DNA of 33,105 bases. Origin: Trichosphaerium sp. ATCC 40318. Its lineage: Eukaryota; Discosea; Flabellinia; Trichosidae. The position numbers were made by a program, and so were the translations under genes. The stretch lies in NCBI GenBank assembly GCA_038496445.1, contig JALMLS010000045.1:1-33105 (forward strand), in the 5' to 3' direction. Positions 1 through 9,368 of this stretch are shown piece by piece. How positions within the stretch are numbered: position 1 is the first letter of the stretch; each line of letters opens with the position of its first letter. Under the pieces are notes generated by a model. It was not told where the DNA came from. It saw only the letters and a list, made by a program, of their open reading frames with translations, and did no database searches.

Positions 1-10
1 AATAATAGAA

Positions 11-562
11 ATGAGCATAGAAGTATACAACATATGGCCTTTGCTGTCTAGAAGTGCAGCAATGTCAACACGGTTTGATTTTAAGCTTAACCCACATGGC
101 GTGTGGATTAATTGTCCACGTGGGAAATCACGCGAAGCATGGGTAAAACGGCGCGTATGGGAACGAGGAAAGAAAAAAGACTACAAAGAAAGATACGAGA
201 ATGGTAAAATGAAACAACACACGTGCTACAAACACGGCAAACGTCATGGATACAGTAGGAAATGGTTTTGTGATGGACGCCTAAGAAGCGAGTGTACTTA
301 TGTCAATGGTTTAATTGAGGGAGAGTATAGGGAATGGGATAAGCACGGTAGACCCGTTAAGGAGTTGTGGTACCAGCATGGTTCAAAGGAAGGGCGTCAA
401 AGGAGGTGGTCATGTGCTTCTCAGCTACTTGAATGCTATACATACCACGACAATAAGCCGAATGGAGAATATTTAAAATACCATAGAGGACGTCTTATTT
501 TGCGATGTTTGTACAAGGATGGTAGGATTGTTTCTTCCGTTGGTACTAGAGATTTCTTCTAA
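11..562 (+). CDS. MORN/YwqK-type repeat protein
   Basis: This is a single open frame of 183 aa beginning at the first ATG of the window. From about residue 60 to 165 it holds degenerate repeats of the form Y-x-N/H-G-x2-x-G-x-Y/W (YENGKM, YKHGKRHG, YVNGLIEGEY, YQHGSKEGR, YHDNKPNGEY). These are the spacing and residues of MORN-variant/YwqK-like repeats. MORN repeats usually form beta-hairpin scaffolds that bind membranes or partner proteins. The protein is basic, has no signal peptide or transmembrane segment, and shows no intron. Small proteins of this type are abundant in amoeba-infecting giant DNA viruses and in some protists. A second in-frame ATG at residue 18 (MSTRF) may be the real start. 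No specific function can be assigned. Confidence 0.6.
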   Translation: MSIEVYNIWPLLSRSAAMSTRFDFKLNPHGVWINCPRGKSREAWVKRRVWERGKKKDYKERYENGKMKQHTCYKHGKRHGYSRKWFCDGRLRSECTYVNGLIEGEYREWDKHGRPVKELWYQHGSKEGRQRRWSCASQLLECYTYHDNKPNGEYLKYHRGRLILRCLYKDGRIVSSVGTRDFF

Positions 563-1020
563 AATACACTAAAAGTTACATGGCATTTATTGTTCTCAAA
601 CCTCGAGGCTTATGCAAATAACAAGAAATCGAAACCTTTGCTCACTTTATCCAAATAAACGTCAACTAGAGTGGCGCCGATAGACATTATTCTCCTTGAA
701 ATAGCGTTTTGCTTCAATCGGTGTTAATCTACCAGATTGTTTTGGTTCAAAGATCTAATTCTTTTAAGAAAGAAATGAAAATAATTATTGCAATTCAACC
801 AATAAGTTTTCTAACTGACGTTTAATATTTTTCTTTTGGTTTGGTCCAAGCCTTGCTTTCAACATAGGTGTTGTGTATGCAGCTTGACTTAAATGCCGTG
901 CGCAAAAAGAGTGTACTGAATTTTTCTTTACCCAACACTTTGGAGTTACACATGCAACAATACTGTTCTAAACCGATGTTTCCGAGATAACAATTTATTA
1001 ATGTTGTTGACTACAATACA
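563..1020. other. intergenic, nothing recognised
   Basis: These 458 bp lie between the convergent ends of the MORN-type gene and the F-box gene. They are AT-rich, without an ORF, an exon chain, a repeat or an RNA gene that I can support. They presumably contain both 3' untranslated regions. Confidence 0.6.
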
Positions 1021-2208
1021 TCAAGGGACATGTCCAATTTTTTTAATACCTTTCTTTTTAAGTTCTTTAATTCCGGCTAGCGTAACTCTTGTTAAAGACA
1101 ATCCTAATATCTCAAGACTACCAGGTAATGATTTTATGCCTTTATCTGTAATATTACAACCACGCAATTGCAACACCTTTACGTCAGATGATATGGCGCT
1201 AATCCAATCATCTGTTGCATTTGTATGAGTTAGATCAATTGAATAAGCACTTGATAAACTCTTCATAAATATCCCTTTTCGTAATGACCTACAAGAGGAG
1301 AGGTTGATATCATGTACACCAACCAAAGCTGAAACACCTATATCAGTAACTCCAGTATACTCCAAATTTATGGTATGAACACCAGCTAACGCTGCTACAC
1401 CTTTATCCGTTATGTCCTTGCAATATGTTAAATCTATCTTATGTACACCTGCTAGCGATACAATTGAATCTGTTACATGTGTATAACTTAAATCTATGGT
1501 ATGTACACCAGCTAGTGACGATACATCTGTTATATTAGTTGAACTTAAATCAATTGTATGTACACCTGCCAAAGAAGGTATACCCAAGTCAGTGATATGT
1601 TCATATTTTTTCAAATTTATTGTATGCACTCCAGATAAGACAGATAGTACGTCATCTGTGGCACTTGAGTTAACTATGCTAATCGTTGGTATTCCAGAGA
1701 GAGCCTTCAAACCTATTTCTGTAATCTCTTCAGCTTTGTACAGACAAATGTAATTGAGGTATGGAGCAAGTTGTGCCAAACATGAATCTGTTATATCTGG
1801 ACAGCGTTTTAGTTCTAATCGTTTAACACCAATCAAATGATTTAACCCTTTGTCTGTTATACAATAGTTGAAGCAAAGGCTTATTGATTTAATACCAGAA
1901 AGAAGACAAAGATCTTTGTTGGTAGTGCCCACAAAGCGTTTTGTTGATACTGTAGTATTCTGTAGAAGAGGACTTCCTTCGAGATAAGAAAAACACTTGT
2001 GTGATTTTACATATATTGTACCATAACCAATGTGAGTGTGGATGATGTCTCTTAGCCGTCTACAGCTTTGGGAAATTGGATATAGGAAGATATAGTCCAA
2101 AAATGCAAGTAAATGAGCGATAATCTCTGTAGGAATATCTAGAAGCTCGGTATTGCTCTTGGTTGTATTGCATACAGGTGTGTGCCGTGTGCGCTTTGTT
2201 CTTCGCAT
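1021..2208 (-). CDS. F-box / leucine-rich repeat protein with GVH-type repeats
   Basis: This is an intronless 395-aa frame starting at the first ATG on the minus strand (2208); the longer open frame upstream has no ATG. Residues about 21-60 (LLDIPTEIIAHLLAFL...SQSCRRLRDI) fit an F-box, the Skp1-binding module of SCF ubiquitin ligases. Residues about 105-390 are tandem leucine-rich repeats of about 22-25 aa, with the core GVHTIDLSxTxITD seen at least six times (HTINL, HTIDL twice, HKIDL, HTINL, HDINL). They are of the cysteine-containing/AMN1-like F-box LRR kind. The likely role is substrate recognition in a ubiquitin ligase. The GVHT-DLS repeat style is, to my knowledge, common in LRR proteins of Marseillevirus-like and Pithovirus-like giant viruses and rarer in cellular genomes. 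The gene beside it begins with a Skp1/BTB-like domain. Confidence 0.75.
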   Translation of the reverse strand: MRRTKRTRHTPVCNTTKSNTELLDIPTEIIAHLLAFLDYIFLYPISQSCRRLRDIIHTHIGYGTIYVKSHKCFSYLEGSPLLQNTTVSTKRFVGTTNKDLCLLSGIKSISLCFNYCITDKGLNHLIGVKRLELKRCPDITDSCLAQLAPYLNYICLYKAEEITEIGLKALSGIPTISIVNSSATDDVLSVLSGVHTINLKKYEHITDLGIPSLAGVHTIDLSSTNITDVSSLAGVHTIDLSYTHVTDSIVSLAGVHKIDLTYCKDITDKGVAALAGVHTINLEYTGVTDIGVSALVGVHDINLSSCRSLRKGIFMKSLSSAYSIDLTHTNATDDWISAISSDVKVLQLRGCNITDKGIKSLPGSLEILGLSLTRVTLAGIKELKKKGIKKIGHVP

Positions 2209-2525
2209 GGCAGTATTTGTAGGGGGTTTTGTTGAATTGCTATATGTTGGGAAGTTAAACAGCACTGAGAACAAAGAGTGCAGATTAATTTATTGACTGT
2301 TCTTGATTGATAGATTATTAAAAATACCAAAAAACTCAATCAAAAACAAAATCTACCATAAAATTTTGAAACAAGCTTGCTTGGCCACAATTCTTATAGT
2401 TCAAATGGTTACATAGTCTCTGTGTTTGATGGGTCACTACAGGTACAACATTCGGGTAGAACCCACAAAACATAGGTTGGTTTTAAGGAATTTTGTAGAC
2501 TACTAAGAATTCATGTTCTTTCACC
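2209..2525. promoter_or_regulatory. divergent intergenic region
   Basis: These 317 bp separate the divergently transcribed F-box gene (minus) and the Skp1/BTB-like gene (plus), so they must contain both promoters. No sharp motif was recognised beyond an AT-rich composition. The downstream start sits in a good Kozak-like context (caccATGG at 2526). Confidence 0.35.
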
Positions 2526-4152
2526 ATGGCTACCATGCTGAAAGCAAGGCTTGGACCAGACCAAAAGAAAGTAATCGACGTTCCACGTGACTTTGGCGAA
2601 CGAAGCACCGTTTTAGCAGCGCAGCTGGAGCAAATCGACAGTGGAGAGTCAATAGATGATTATTTGATTGTTCTCAAGCACGCTGAGGGATTCTGTTGGC
2701 TTGTATCACATTACAACAAACCAATAAGCTCAGTATGCGATAAATTGTGTATGGTATCTGAAAAAGAGCGCTTAGAGTGTATACAAGTTGTACGAACATT
2801 TTTGTTTTTGAGTCACACAGGTGTACTTAGCTTGACCTTTTTTTCGCTGAGAATGTCTTTGTTTCGAAATGTGCTCGACTAAAGTAAAACATAGTCAAAT
2901 AAACCAAACAAACAATGTACTTTGTTTATCTGAGAGACTTTACTGGGTTTTTTGTTAACTTTGTTGTTTATCTAGATCTATGACGCTTTAGATTGTTGTG
3001 ATTACTTGGACTTACAAATGCCTTTGTTCATGCAAAGTATAACACGTATGCTTCAGCTTGAAGGATGTGACATAAGAAATGATTTTGTTCAATATTGTTG
3101 GCCTGTAAACTTTTCATCAGCAATTCAAGATGCCTATGAAGGGAGTACGTAACTCTACTAAATGTGTATTCTAATATAGTAAAGAGTGGTTTGGAACACT
3201 GAGAAAAAGAATTATCAGCGGTCCGGTTTATACCCACCAGCCGGCTTTCACGGTAAGTGAGCATACAATAAAATCTCATGGAATTATTTGTATTACCTCT
3301 GGTCGCACTTTTGGTAACAAAAAAGTCACATGTTGGAACTATTCTTTAAACACCAAACAATTCAGAATACTCGGCCTCCTTGATGAGGCTGCAGGTTTTC
3401 ACATTGCTAAAGAATACTTGACAAAGTATTTTTTAGAAGGAACTGCAAAGATAGACAGTGTGATTGTTGCTCACTGTTCATCGTTTTGGAGTTTATTGTC
3501 AGCAAGTGAACTATCAGATATCGAGGCTCAAGCAGGAAGTGATAGATGTCTGGGTAAATTTATTGTCGATAATCTTGTATCTTTCCAATATCTCAAGTGT
3601 TTTATTGACATTGCACAAAGCAACGATAGGGCTCTTGCGTCGAAAATAGAGCATTCAATTCTGTACCATTTAGCTCAAATTGAATCTGCACCTAATTTGA
3701 ACCTTGTTATTGATCTTATGAAGCATATTCCTCCCTCAGAGACTTGGCAAGCAATTAAACGTGATAATTTTGACATAAATGCTGTACCTCCAATACCTTT
3801 CTTTTGGAATGCATTAAAGTACAAAAATAGATCACAAATTACAGATTTTTGATTAATGTAATTCCCTAGGATAGGCATGCTAAGCAATCAGCTTGATTTT
3901 GGTGACTTGAATCATGCTAGGTTTGCGGACTGTATCACTCGCAAAGTTGGTACTTCTGTGACACTCATGAGAGGACAGCACAATCCAAACAGGCAGAGGT
4001 CAAAAGTTTACGTTGCATTGGAACCACTAGATTTAATACCAACTGTACTAAGTGGATGGCGATCAAAATGGAAACAAAAAAAACATACATACAATTTGGA
4101 CTGGTACAGCGCTTTCCTCACATGCAAAGAACCAGTTCTACCTACGAGCTAA
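2526..4152 (+). CDS. Skp1/BTB-like N-terminal domain fused to an unknown conserved domain (paralogue 1)
   Basis: The phase-consistent model has four exons: 2526-2789, 2976-3148, 3180-3818 and 3870-4152, giving 452 aa. The N-terminal ~145 aa resemble a Skp1/BTB fold (basic start, then ALDCCDYLDLQMPLFMQS, like the 'xxAANYLDIxxLL' helix of Skp1/BTB proteins). The rest is a domain I do not recognise, shared with the next gene down (LKCFIDIAQ, HIPPSETWQ, IPFFWNALK, LDLIPTVLSGW.SKW, DWY). The last intron (51 nt) removes in-frame TGA and TAA codons at 3850 and 3859. An intron lies at the same place in the paralogue, which supports this model. The second intron is only 31 nt. A link to SCF/BTB ubiquitin ligases, alongside the adjacent F-box gene, is an inference. 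The first intron (186 nt) is the least certain part. Confidence 0.55.
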
Positions 4153-4301
4153 TTAATATCATAGGGATTGTGGCTATATACCTTATACTCCTAAAACTGA
4201 TAATTGACAACAGGTCAATTTAGAACTATTCACAAGATTCGCTAGAAAACTGTAAGAAAATTGTGAGAATAAAAACAACTTTCAGAACAACTTAGGTAAC
4301 G

Positions 4302-5208
4302 TTGATCGTGCGCCGTATCAGTGAAAGTGATATGACTGGAGATGGGATAATTTATGTTCATGGACGTGCTGTTGGAAAGAAAAAAGGTTCAAGGTGGCAT
4401 TACCATTTAAATGTAGAAGCTTTTAGAACCTTGTGCCTCATTGATAAAACTGCAGGGTTTATAGTTGCTAAAGAATACTGCAGGGTTTATAGTTGCTAAA
4501 GAATATTTAAGAAAATACTTGTCAAAATCCATTCGGAATAATGAGGTTAAGATAGACGAACAAATCATTGCTGCTTGTTCTCCTTGTTGGAGCGAATTAA
4601 CAAGCACAGAACTTGCAGAAATGGAAGCCCAAAGAGATGGCTGCATAGCAATACTTTTAATAACTAATCTTGTATCTTTCTCATATCTCAAGTGTTTAAT
4701 TGATACTGCACAAAAAGATGATGAACTGCTTGCTAAGAAAATAGAACACAATATAATTTTCAGTGTTAGCCAATCAAAAAGAAGCTTAGCTGACTTAAAC
4801 GAAATTATTGAAGTCGTTGAGCACATACCACCATCAGAAGCTTGGCAAGTAATTTATTGTGATACCTTTAATGTCGATAGGGTACCTGCCATACCTTTTT
4901 TCTGGAAAGCTTTAAAGTACGATTCAGCAAGTCACCTGATTAATAACCAACTTGTTAGAGCTGGGATGCTGAACGGTCAACTAGATTTAGATACAGTACC
5001 ACACAAAAAGTTTGAAGACTGTATTAGGGGCACGCCATCCAAGGGACATCACAAGAGTAGCAACATTGTCTTGCAACCACTATCATTTGTACCAACAGAA
5101 TTGATTGGCTGGAAAGCCAAATGGTCACAGAAGAGACACAGCTACGAATTTGACTGGTACATTCCTCCCTTTGTTTATTCTAATTATTCAGTAGGGATTG
5201 TGGTTTAA
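4302..5208 (+). pseudogene. 5'-truncated paralogue 2 of the preceding gene, frame broken by a 28-bp tandem duplication
   Basis: The frame from about 4302 aligns with paralogue 1 from its exon 3 onward (GIIYVHGRAVGKKK against GIICITSGRTFGNKK), then DKTAGFIVAKEY against DEAAGFHIAKEY. The Skp1/BTB-like N-terminus is absent. An exact 28-bp direct duplication (4449-4476 and 4477-4504) shifts the frame and stops it at 4499. The downstream frame (4465-5208) carries the rest of the domain intact. A 42-nt intron at 4917-4958 matches the position and splice style (AA|GTAC...TTAG) of paralogue 1's last intron; because 42 is a multiple of three, it reads through. The ancestral event was probably a partial tandem duplication. 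Either the duplicate is decaying or the 28-bp repeat is a sequencing, assembly or individual-level variant. Confidence 0.6.
4449..4504 (+). repeat. 28-bp perfect tandem duplication inside paralogue 2
   Basis: Two abutting identical 28-nt units, starting actgcagggtttatag and ending aaagaat, occupy 4449-4476 and 4477-4504. Since 28 is not a multiple of three, the reading frame is lost. Paralogue 1 has one unit at the equivalent position (near 3391-3413), so the single-copy state is ancestral. Confidence 0.9.
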
Positions 5209-5420
5209 CAACATGAAAACAAAACGAGACAGAATATTTCCAGCTGAGCAGTTGGCTTCAAGTTCCATATACTCCACATCTTAACGCACAAATGGCTATG
5301 TCTAATAAGCCAGACCAAGACAATGTGTTATAGTCTCGTAAAAAGAATACACCTACAATGCTTTGTTTATACATATCCATTGGTTTTGTTTGTAAATTTT
5401 GTGCAAGGAGAAAACACTTT

Positions 5421-6650
5421 TTAATGATTAACATATGGCACTGTCTTTACAATTACAGACCTACAAAAAGGGCAAGTCTTAAGCTTTCGTGTACATGAGG
5501 TACACATAGAATGTCCACATGGATCTATTACCTTCTGCTTAGGACTAGACATACATATGGAACAAATTGTTAAATCTCTTCGCTCCCTCTCTTGACGAGC
5601 AAGTTTGGCTTCTAAAGTTTTCGTGAGTGCTTCCATCTTTTTATATCTAGCCACAAGAACGTCTCTCCTTGGAGGCTTTGAAGGTAAAGGTGACACAACC
5701 ACAGGCGTGCTCTCTCTGTTGTTAGTGCTAGCGAGCTGTGCCAAAAGCTTTTCCCGTAATCGTTGTTCCAAAGAAATACTAGCAGACTTTTCTAATGGTT
5801 GCGTGGACATCTTCAGTTTATCTTCACATAGCACCTTCTCGCATTTCTTCTCGTGTACTTCTGAAAATGCACTCGATCCTGTATCGTGTCGTACTGGTTT
5901 ATGGTCTCGTATTGGTGATGGTGGCATACAAGATGTCTTAGCTGGCGAGGAGTATTTTTTAGGTGGAGAGCATGTTTTAGCTGGAGAGGAGCATGTCTTA
6001 GGTGGCGAGGAGCATTTCTTAGCGTTAGGCAAAGGTTTAGATGCTTCAACTTTCATGAGCTCGTCGCAAAGTTTATCCAAAGCATCTGAAACCCAAAACT
6101 CATTTCCTCTGTTATCACGCGCGTACCATTGTGTAAAATCGCTATTTATCGAAACGTGCTCCATGTATCGCGACTTAATAAACTTTTGAAAGATGTCAGG
6201 AAGACCTTTAGATTGCATGGTGTAGTTGTTCATGAATTGGATGAAATACAAATCTTTAGTGAATACCATCGTTTGTACGTCACCGAGCTTCTTTCTATTA
6301 GTTACCAGGCGTCTATGAAGCTCTGGAGGTACACCTCCCCATGCGTATTCGCCGATTTGTAGAACTGCGAAGAACGATGGACCAGGGCCAAGGAAAACCT
6401 TTGTTATTATGCCTTTTAGTATCAATTGCTTCAGGGAGGGGTTCTCAACGTGAAAATTTACTTCGTCTTTGTATTTAAAGAAATACTGGTCTCTGTCGCC
6501 CAGATCGTAATGTATGACACGCTTAGTGTCTGTTTGGAGAGTGGGAATTAAATTTGGCGGGCAATCATTGTAATTGGTGTATTTATCGCTCAAAGCAACG
6601 TATTGAGAATTTTTATCGACGCCAAGAGCGACTGCCTGAAATTGTGCCAT
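5421..6650 (-). CDS. C-terminal C3HC4 RING finger protein, probable E3 ubiquitin ligase
   Basis: This is a 409-aa intronless frame. The RING is at residues 363-396: C363, C366, C378, H380, C383, C386, C393 and C396, in the form CSIC...PCGH-x2-C-x2-C...CPFC. This is the short C-terminal RING type seen in IAP- and MGRN1-like ligases. A basic coiled-coil-prone stretch (about 336-358) precedes it. Residues about 211-240 form a degenerate repeat, (K)TCSSPAK / TCSPPKK, encoded by visible 21-24-nt tandem units around 5937-6025. The N-terminal 200 aa have a folded look, with aromatic-rich elements (VFLGPGPSFFAVLQIGEYAWGGVP, WYARDNRGNEFW). They resemble a domain of unknown function common in fungi and protists that reads 'xFGPxxSYF...W'; this is recollection rather than a search result. 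The likely role is protein ubiquitination, with unknown substrate. Confidence 0.75.
   Translation of the reverse strand: MAQFQAVALGVDKNSQYVALSDKYTNYNDCPPNLIPTLQTDTKRVIHYDLGDRDQYFFKYKDEVNFHVENPSLKQLILKGIITKVFLGPGPSFFAVLQIGEYAWGGVPPELHRRLVTNRKKLGDVQTMVFTKDLYFIQFMNNYTMQSKGLPDIFQKFIKSRYMEHVSINSDFTQWYARDNRGNEFWVSDALDKLCDELMKVEASKPLPNAKKCSSPPKTCSSPAKTCSPPKKYSSPAKTSCMPPSPIRDHKPVRHDTGSSAFSEVHEKKCEKVLCEDKLKMSTQPLEKSASISLEQRLREKLLAQLASTNNRESTPVVVSPLPSKPPRRDVLVARYKKMEALTKTLEAKLARQERERRDLTICSICMSSPKQKVIDPCGHSMCTSCTRKLKTCPFCRSVIVKTVPYVNH
5937..6025 (-). repeat. degenerate 21-24-nt tandem repeat coding for Ser/Pro/Lys/Cys units
   Basis: On the plus strand the motif ggcgaggag-cat-tt-tta-ggtgg recurs four times in imperfect form. 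It encodes the TCSSPAK-type linker of the RING protein. Such linkers often vary in copy number between individuals. Confidence 0.6.
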
Positions 6651-6704
6651 GCTAATTTGTGTACATAAGTTTTACTTCTTTTTACCGCGTTTTTTCACCA
6701 CGTA

Positions 6705-7077
6705 CTAATACGTGATAGTGGAGTTCCTACTTGGGCGTAGGTTGACGTCGCTAGACATCCTTAAACGTTGTTGTATCATTTCCAGGACGACGACAGGTTC
6801 GCCATTGAAGCACTCAAGCTTGAGTGCTTTCAAGGTGCTTACTCGTTTAGAGGCGTAAAAAGGTCACGTGTCAGTGACTATAGCCACCATTTCGCTTGTA
6901 CTTCCCACCATAGGATTGTCACCACCCTCTTGTGAGCGTTTGTACTCCTCTAAATTCTTCCTCAAGCTCCTTCAACTGCAACATTGTGCGTAGAATTAAG
7001 TATAGTAGTGTACAAATGATTACAAGCATGTACTTGCACGAGAAAAAGATTCACCGCAGCAACAAGAATTGGCACAT
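6705..7077 (-). CDS. small spliced gene, unknown protein (~85 aa)
   Basis: Three exons (7077-7055, 6969-6868, 6837-6705) join in phase to give 85 aa: start MCQFLLLR, middle NLEEYKRSQEGGDNPMVG, then VAIVTDTTLKALKLECF and a TAG stop. The second intron is only 30 nt (6838-6867), and the first is 85 nt. The codon series and charged composition look protein-like, but no family was recognised. It lies just downstream of the METTL17/RSM22 gene on the same strand. The first exon is the weakest part; another start upstream is possible. A 22-nt perfect DNA palindrome lies inside the last exon. Confidence 0.4.
6808..6829. repeat. 22-nt perfect palindrome
   Basis: The arm AAGCACTCAAG is followed immediately by its reverse complement, with no spacer. 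It lies in the last exon of the small gene at 6705-7077, where it codes for LKALKLECF-type residues. Confidence 0.85.
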
Positions 7078-7186
7078 TCAAAAATCACTCAAGCACCCTT
7101 TAATGTGCAGTTTAGACCTTCATCATATGTTTTGCAGTTATTGGAGTTGCTTCAAGCTTTGGATAATATTCGTATATTTTTACAGC

Positions 7187-9311
7187 TTATTTAATCTTAA
7201 TACCTACTTTATCAGGTTCTTCATTAACATCCTCAGGAACATCTTCAACCTCAAACCAAGCATTATCTGCAGCTTTTTTCTTTGCGTTTTTATCAGCATA
7301 AGCAGAATTTTTTTCTCTAGCAGCAAGTTTCTGATCAGCAATCTGCTTGCCATACTTTGATATTTGATAATCATAATATTCCATTAATTTTTCAGGGTTA
7401 CGCCTTTGTTTCTTTCTTTGTTCTAACTTCTCAATCCTAAAACGCAAAAAAGTAAACTCTCAAGTGCTATATTCACATTCTCTCTTTCCGTTATCAAGAG
7501 ATGAAAGTCGTGTGAGGGAGTCAAATACGTACGCTCTTACATTAATTGTATCGCCCCAAAAGGATTTCCTTGCTGTTTTATACATTTCCTTGGAGTGAGA
7601 TTTTGTTACTATTTTGCGCTCCAAAACACCCTAACATGAAATTAAGGAAAACCCAATGCAAAGATCATCTATTTCATTTTCGTTTTCATCAAACTGGCAA
7701 TACATACCTCACGTGTACATACATCTAGTAAAACATGTCCACCAGCTTTTATAGGTTGTCGTATAAGACGACCAAAATGCTGATCTGTACAAAAAAAAAA
7801 TAAGAACAAAATAGTTCAACTAACATGCTGCGCACGTACCTTTTTGTATTGGTGAAGGATCACTTAGTTTTCCTTTGGAAATAATCACATACGAAAACTT
7901 TTCGTTTTGAGGTGCTTTTTTCTGTCTATTGTTCCTAAACGACTCCACTGTCGCCTTCTGTATAAAATGACACCAATCTTTTTTCGCTTGCGGACAACTC
8001 AATTGATGAGGGCACTAATTGAACAAACACATAAGTCAACACAACAATAAAACAATTTCGGTCTTACAGGTGAAATTACGTGTGGATTATCTTTCTCATG
8101 CTGACCATATGTATCTAACACTGTAGTTCGAGCATTTCTAATATGTGCAAAACCTACAGGAGTACCAAAATCGACAAGTACCTAAGTTAACACAATAAGT
8201 AAAGAAAAAGTCTCAGGTTTGATGGAAACGCACCAATACTCCACCCTGCGGAACTCGATACCATAGTTCCTTCACTACAGATCGTCTATCTGCATCTGTA
8301 CTGAGTTCAGTCAAAAGAAAGGAACCCACAACCTAAATACAAGAGAATGAGTGACTTTTGTTTTACTCCGTTGCACTTGTAGTTCAAAATTTATGTTACC
8401 AACTCGTGTTTAACTTCACGGCCTTCGTGTATATATCTACTACGCTCAACATTATTAAACCCATCCAGGATTTTTTCTGAAAGTTCATTCATGTCATCAG
8501 ATGGCTCAATTAAAACATACTTGAACAGTTTTAGTGACATTAAATAATTTCAAAATTAAACAACAATTTGGAACCTTTTGAAGCCTTGGGTAAAGCTCTC
8601 GTATTGCCCATGTACCAACACCAGTACCAGAGCCACAATCGAGTACAGATTCAGGTTGAAATTTAGGGTATTTGTTACGTAGCTAGCACAAATGGGTTAA
8701 AAACAAGCTTGCAACGATATAAAGCTGCTTTCAGGAATACCTCATGCATAACACGATGTGTGCTTGTATAGATACTGTTTGAGCGCACTGCTAGAAAAGC
8801 CATTGATTCATTCTTTCTGTAAGTGATAGGTGGAATACGCAACTTTAATTTGTCTGCTGCTTTGGAGTACTCAGGGCTGTTCCGTTTTTTAAACGCTCTC
8901 TCCATATCCAAGAGCTCCTGTTCTTCAGCTTTTGCTTCTCTTAATTCTCTTGAGTTGGCAACTGCTTTTATCACTTCACGACGGTGCTTTTGAACAACGT
9001 AAGCGCCAAAAACGTAGAGATTTGATTTTTAAAAAAAAGCAAAAAAAAATACACTAAAGGAAAAAAACATCGACTCACCTGATTCGCTGATGAGTAAGGA
9101 GCTTGTTGGCGTAGGATATACGTTCAAAAAATACAACAAAAAAAAAAAGAGTAGATGTCATTGAAAAAAAAAACCTGTCATCAGCGATACAGAGTGCCCG
9201 ACGGTTAGAATGGTAAAACTTTCTTTTGGTGACGAAAAAAAAAAATAAATGCGTCTTCTCAAAGGAATGATTAGATAAACATAAGTCGAGAGTTGTATGA
9301 ATGGACGGCAT
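7187..9311 (-). CDS. RSM22: mitochondrial ribosome assembly methyltransferase-like protein (METTL17/RSM22 family)
   Basis: The model is 480 aa from twelve exons: 9311-9191, 9101-9079, 8986-8741, 8682-8575, 8519-8400, 8332-8234, 8181-8068, 8014-7840, 7784-7708, 7630-7541 and 7456-7187, with all phases consistent (eleven blocks listed; the first two are the least certain). The class I SAM-dependent fold is clear: motif I VLDCGSGTG (about 143-151), then YVLIEPSDDM and FLLTEL. Family hallmarks follow: CPHQLSCPQAKKDWCHF (C278, C284, C292) and LLDVC (C358), cysteines that bind a 4Fe-4S cluster in METTL17, and GVLE-K-VTKS...YK-ARKS-WGD near the C-terminus. In known members the protein acts in the mitochondrial matrix on small-subunit assembly. 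The start at 9311 gives a basic, presequence-like N-terminus but depends on an inferred 89-nt intron. Introns are 52-92 nt. Confidence 0.85.
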
Positions 9312-9368
9312 AGTTTATTTTCAGTTACTAAAAAAACTGAATGAATAAAATGCAAAAAAGAAAATATG

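Noticed and set aside
3850-3861. In-frame TGA and TAA in paralogue 1, suggesting a pseudogene
   Set aside because: They lie in a 51-nt GT-AG intron (3819-3869) whose removal is in phase. The paralogue has an intron at the same codon.
4449-4504. The 28-bp tandem duplication read as a tiny intron
   Set aside because: The possible GT-AG removals are 27 or 29 nt. Neither restores the frame; only exact loss of one unit would.
1-5300. The whole left end as an endogenised giant-virus segment
   Set aside because: The paralogue genes at 2.5-5.2 kb need host-style short introns, and no viral core gene is visible. Only the LRR and MORN styles point to viruses.
9060-9200. ATATCCTAC on the minus strand as another U12 donor
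   Set aside because: It departs from the ATATCCTTT consensus, and a U12-like branch candidate lies only ~30 nt away, too close for a real intron.
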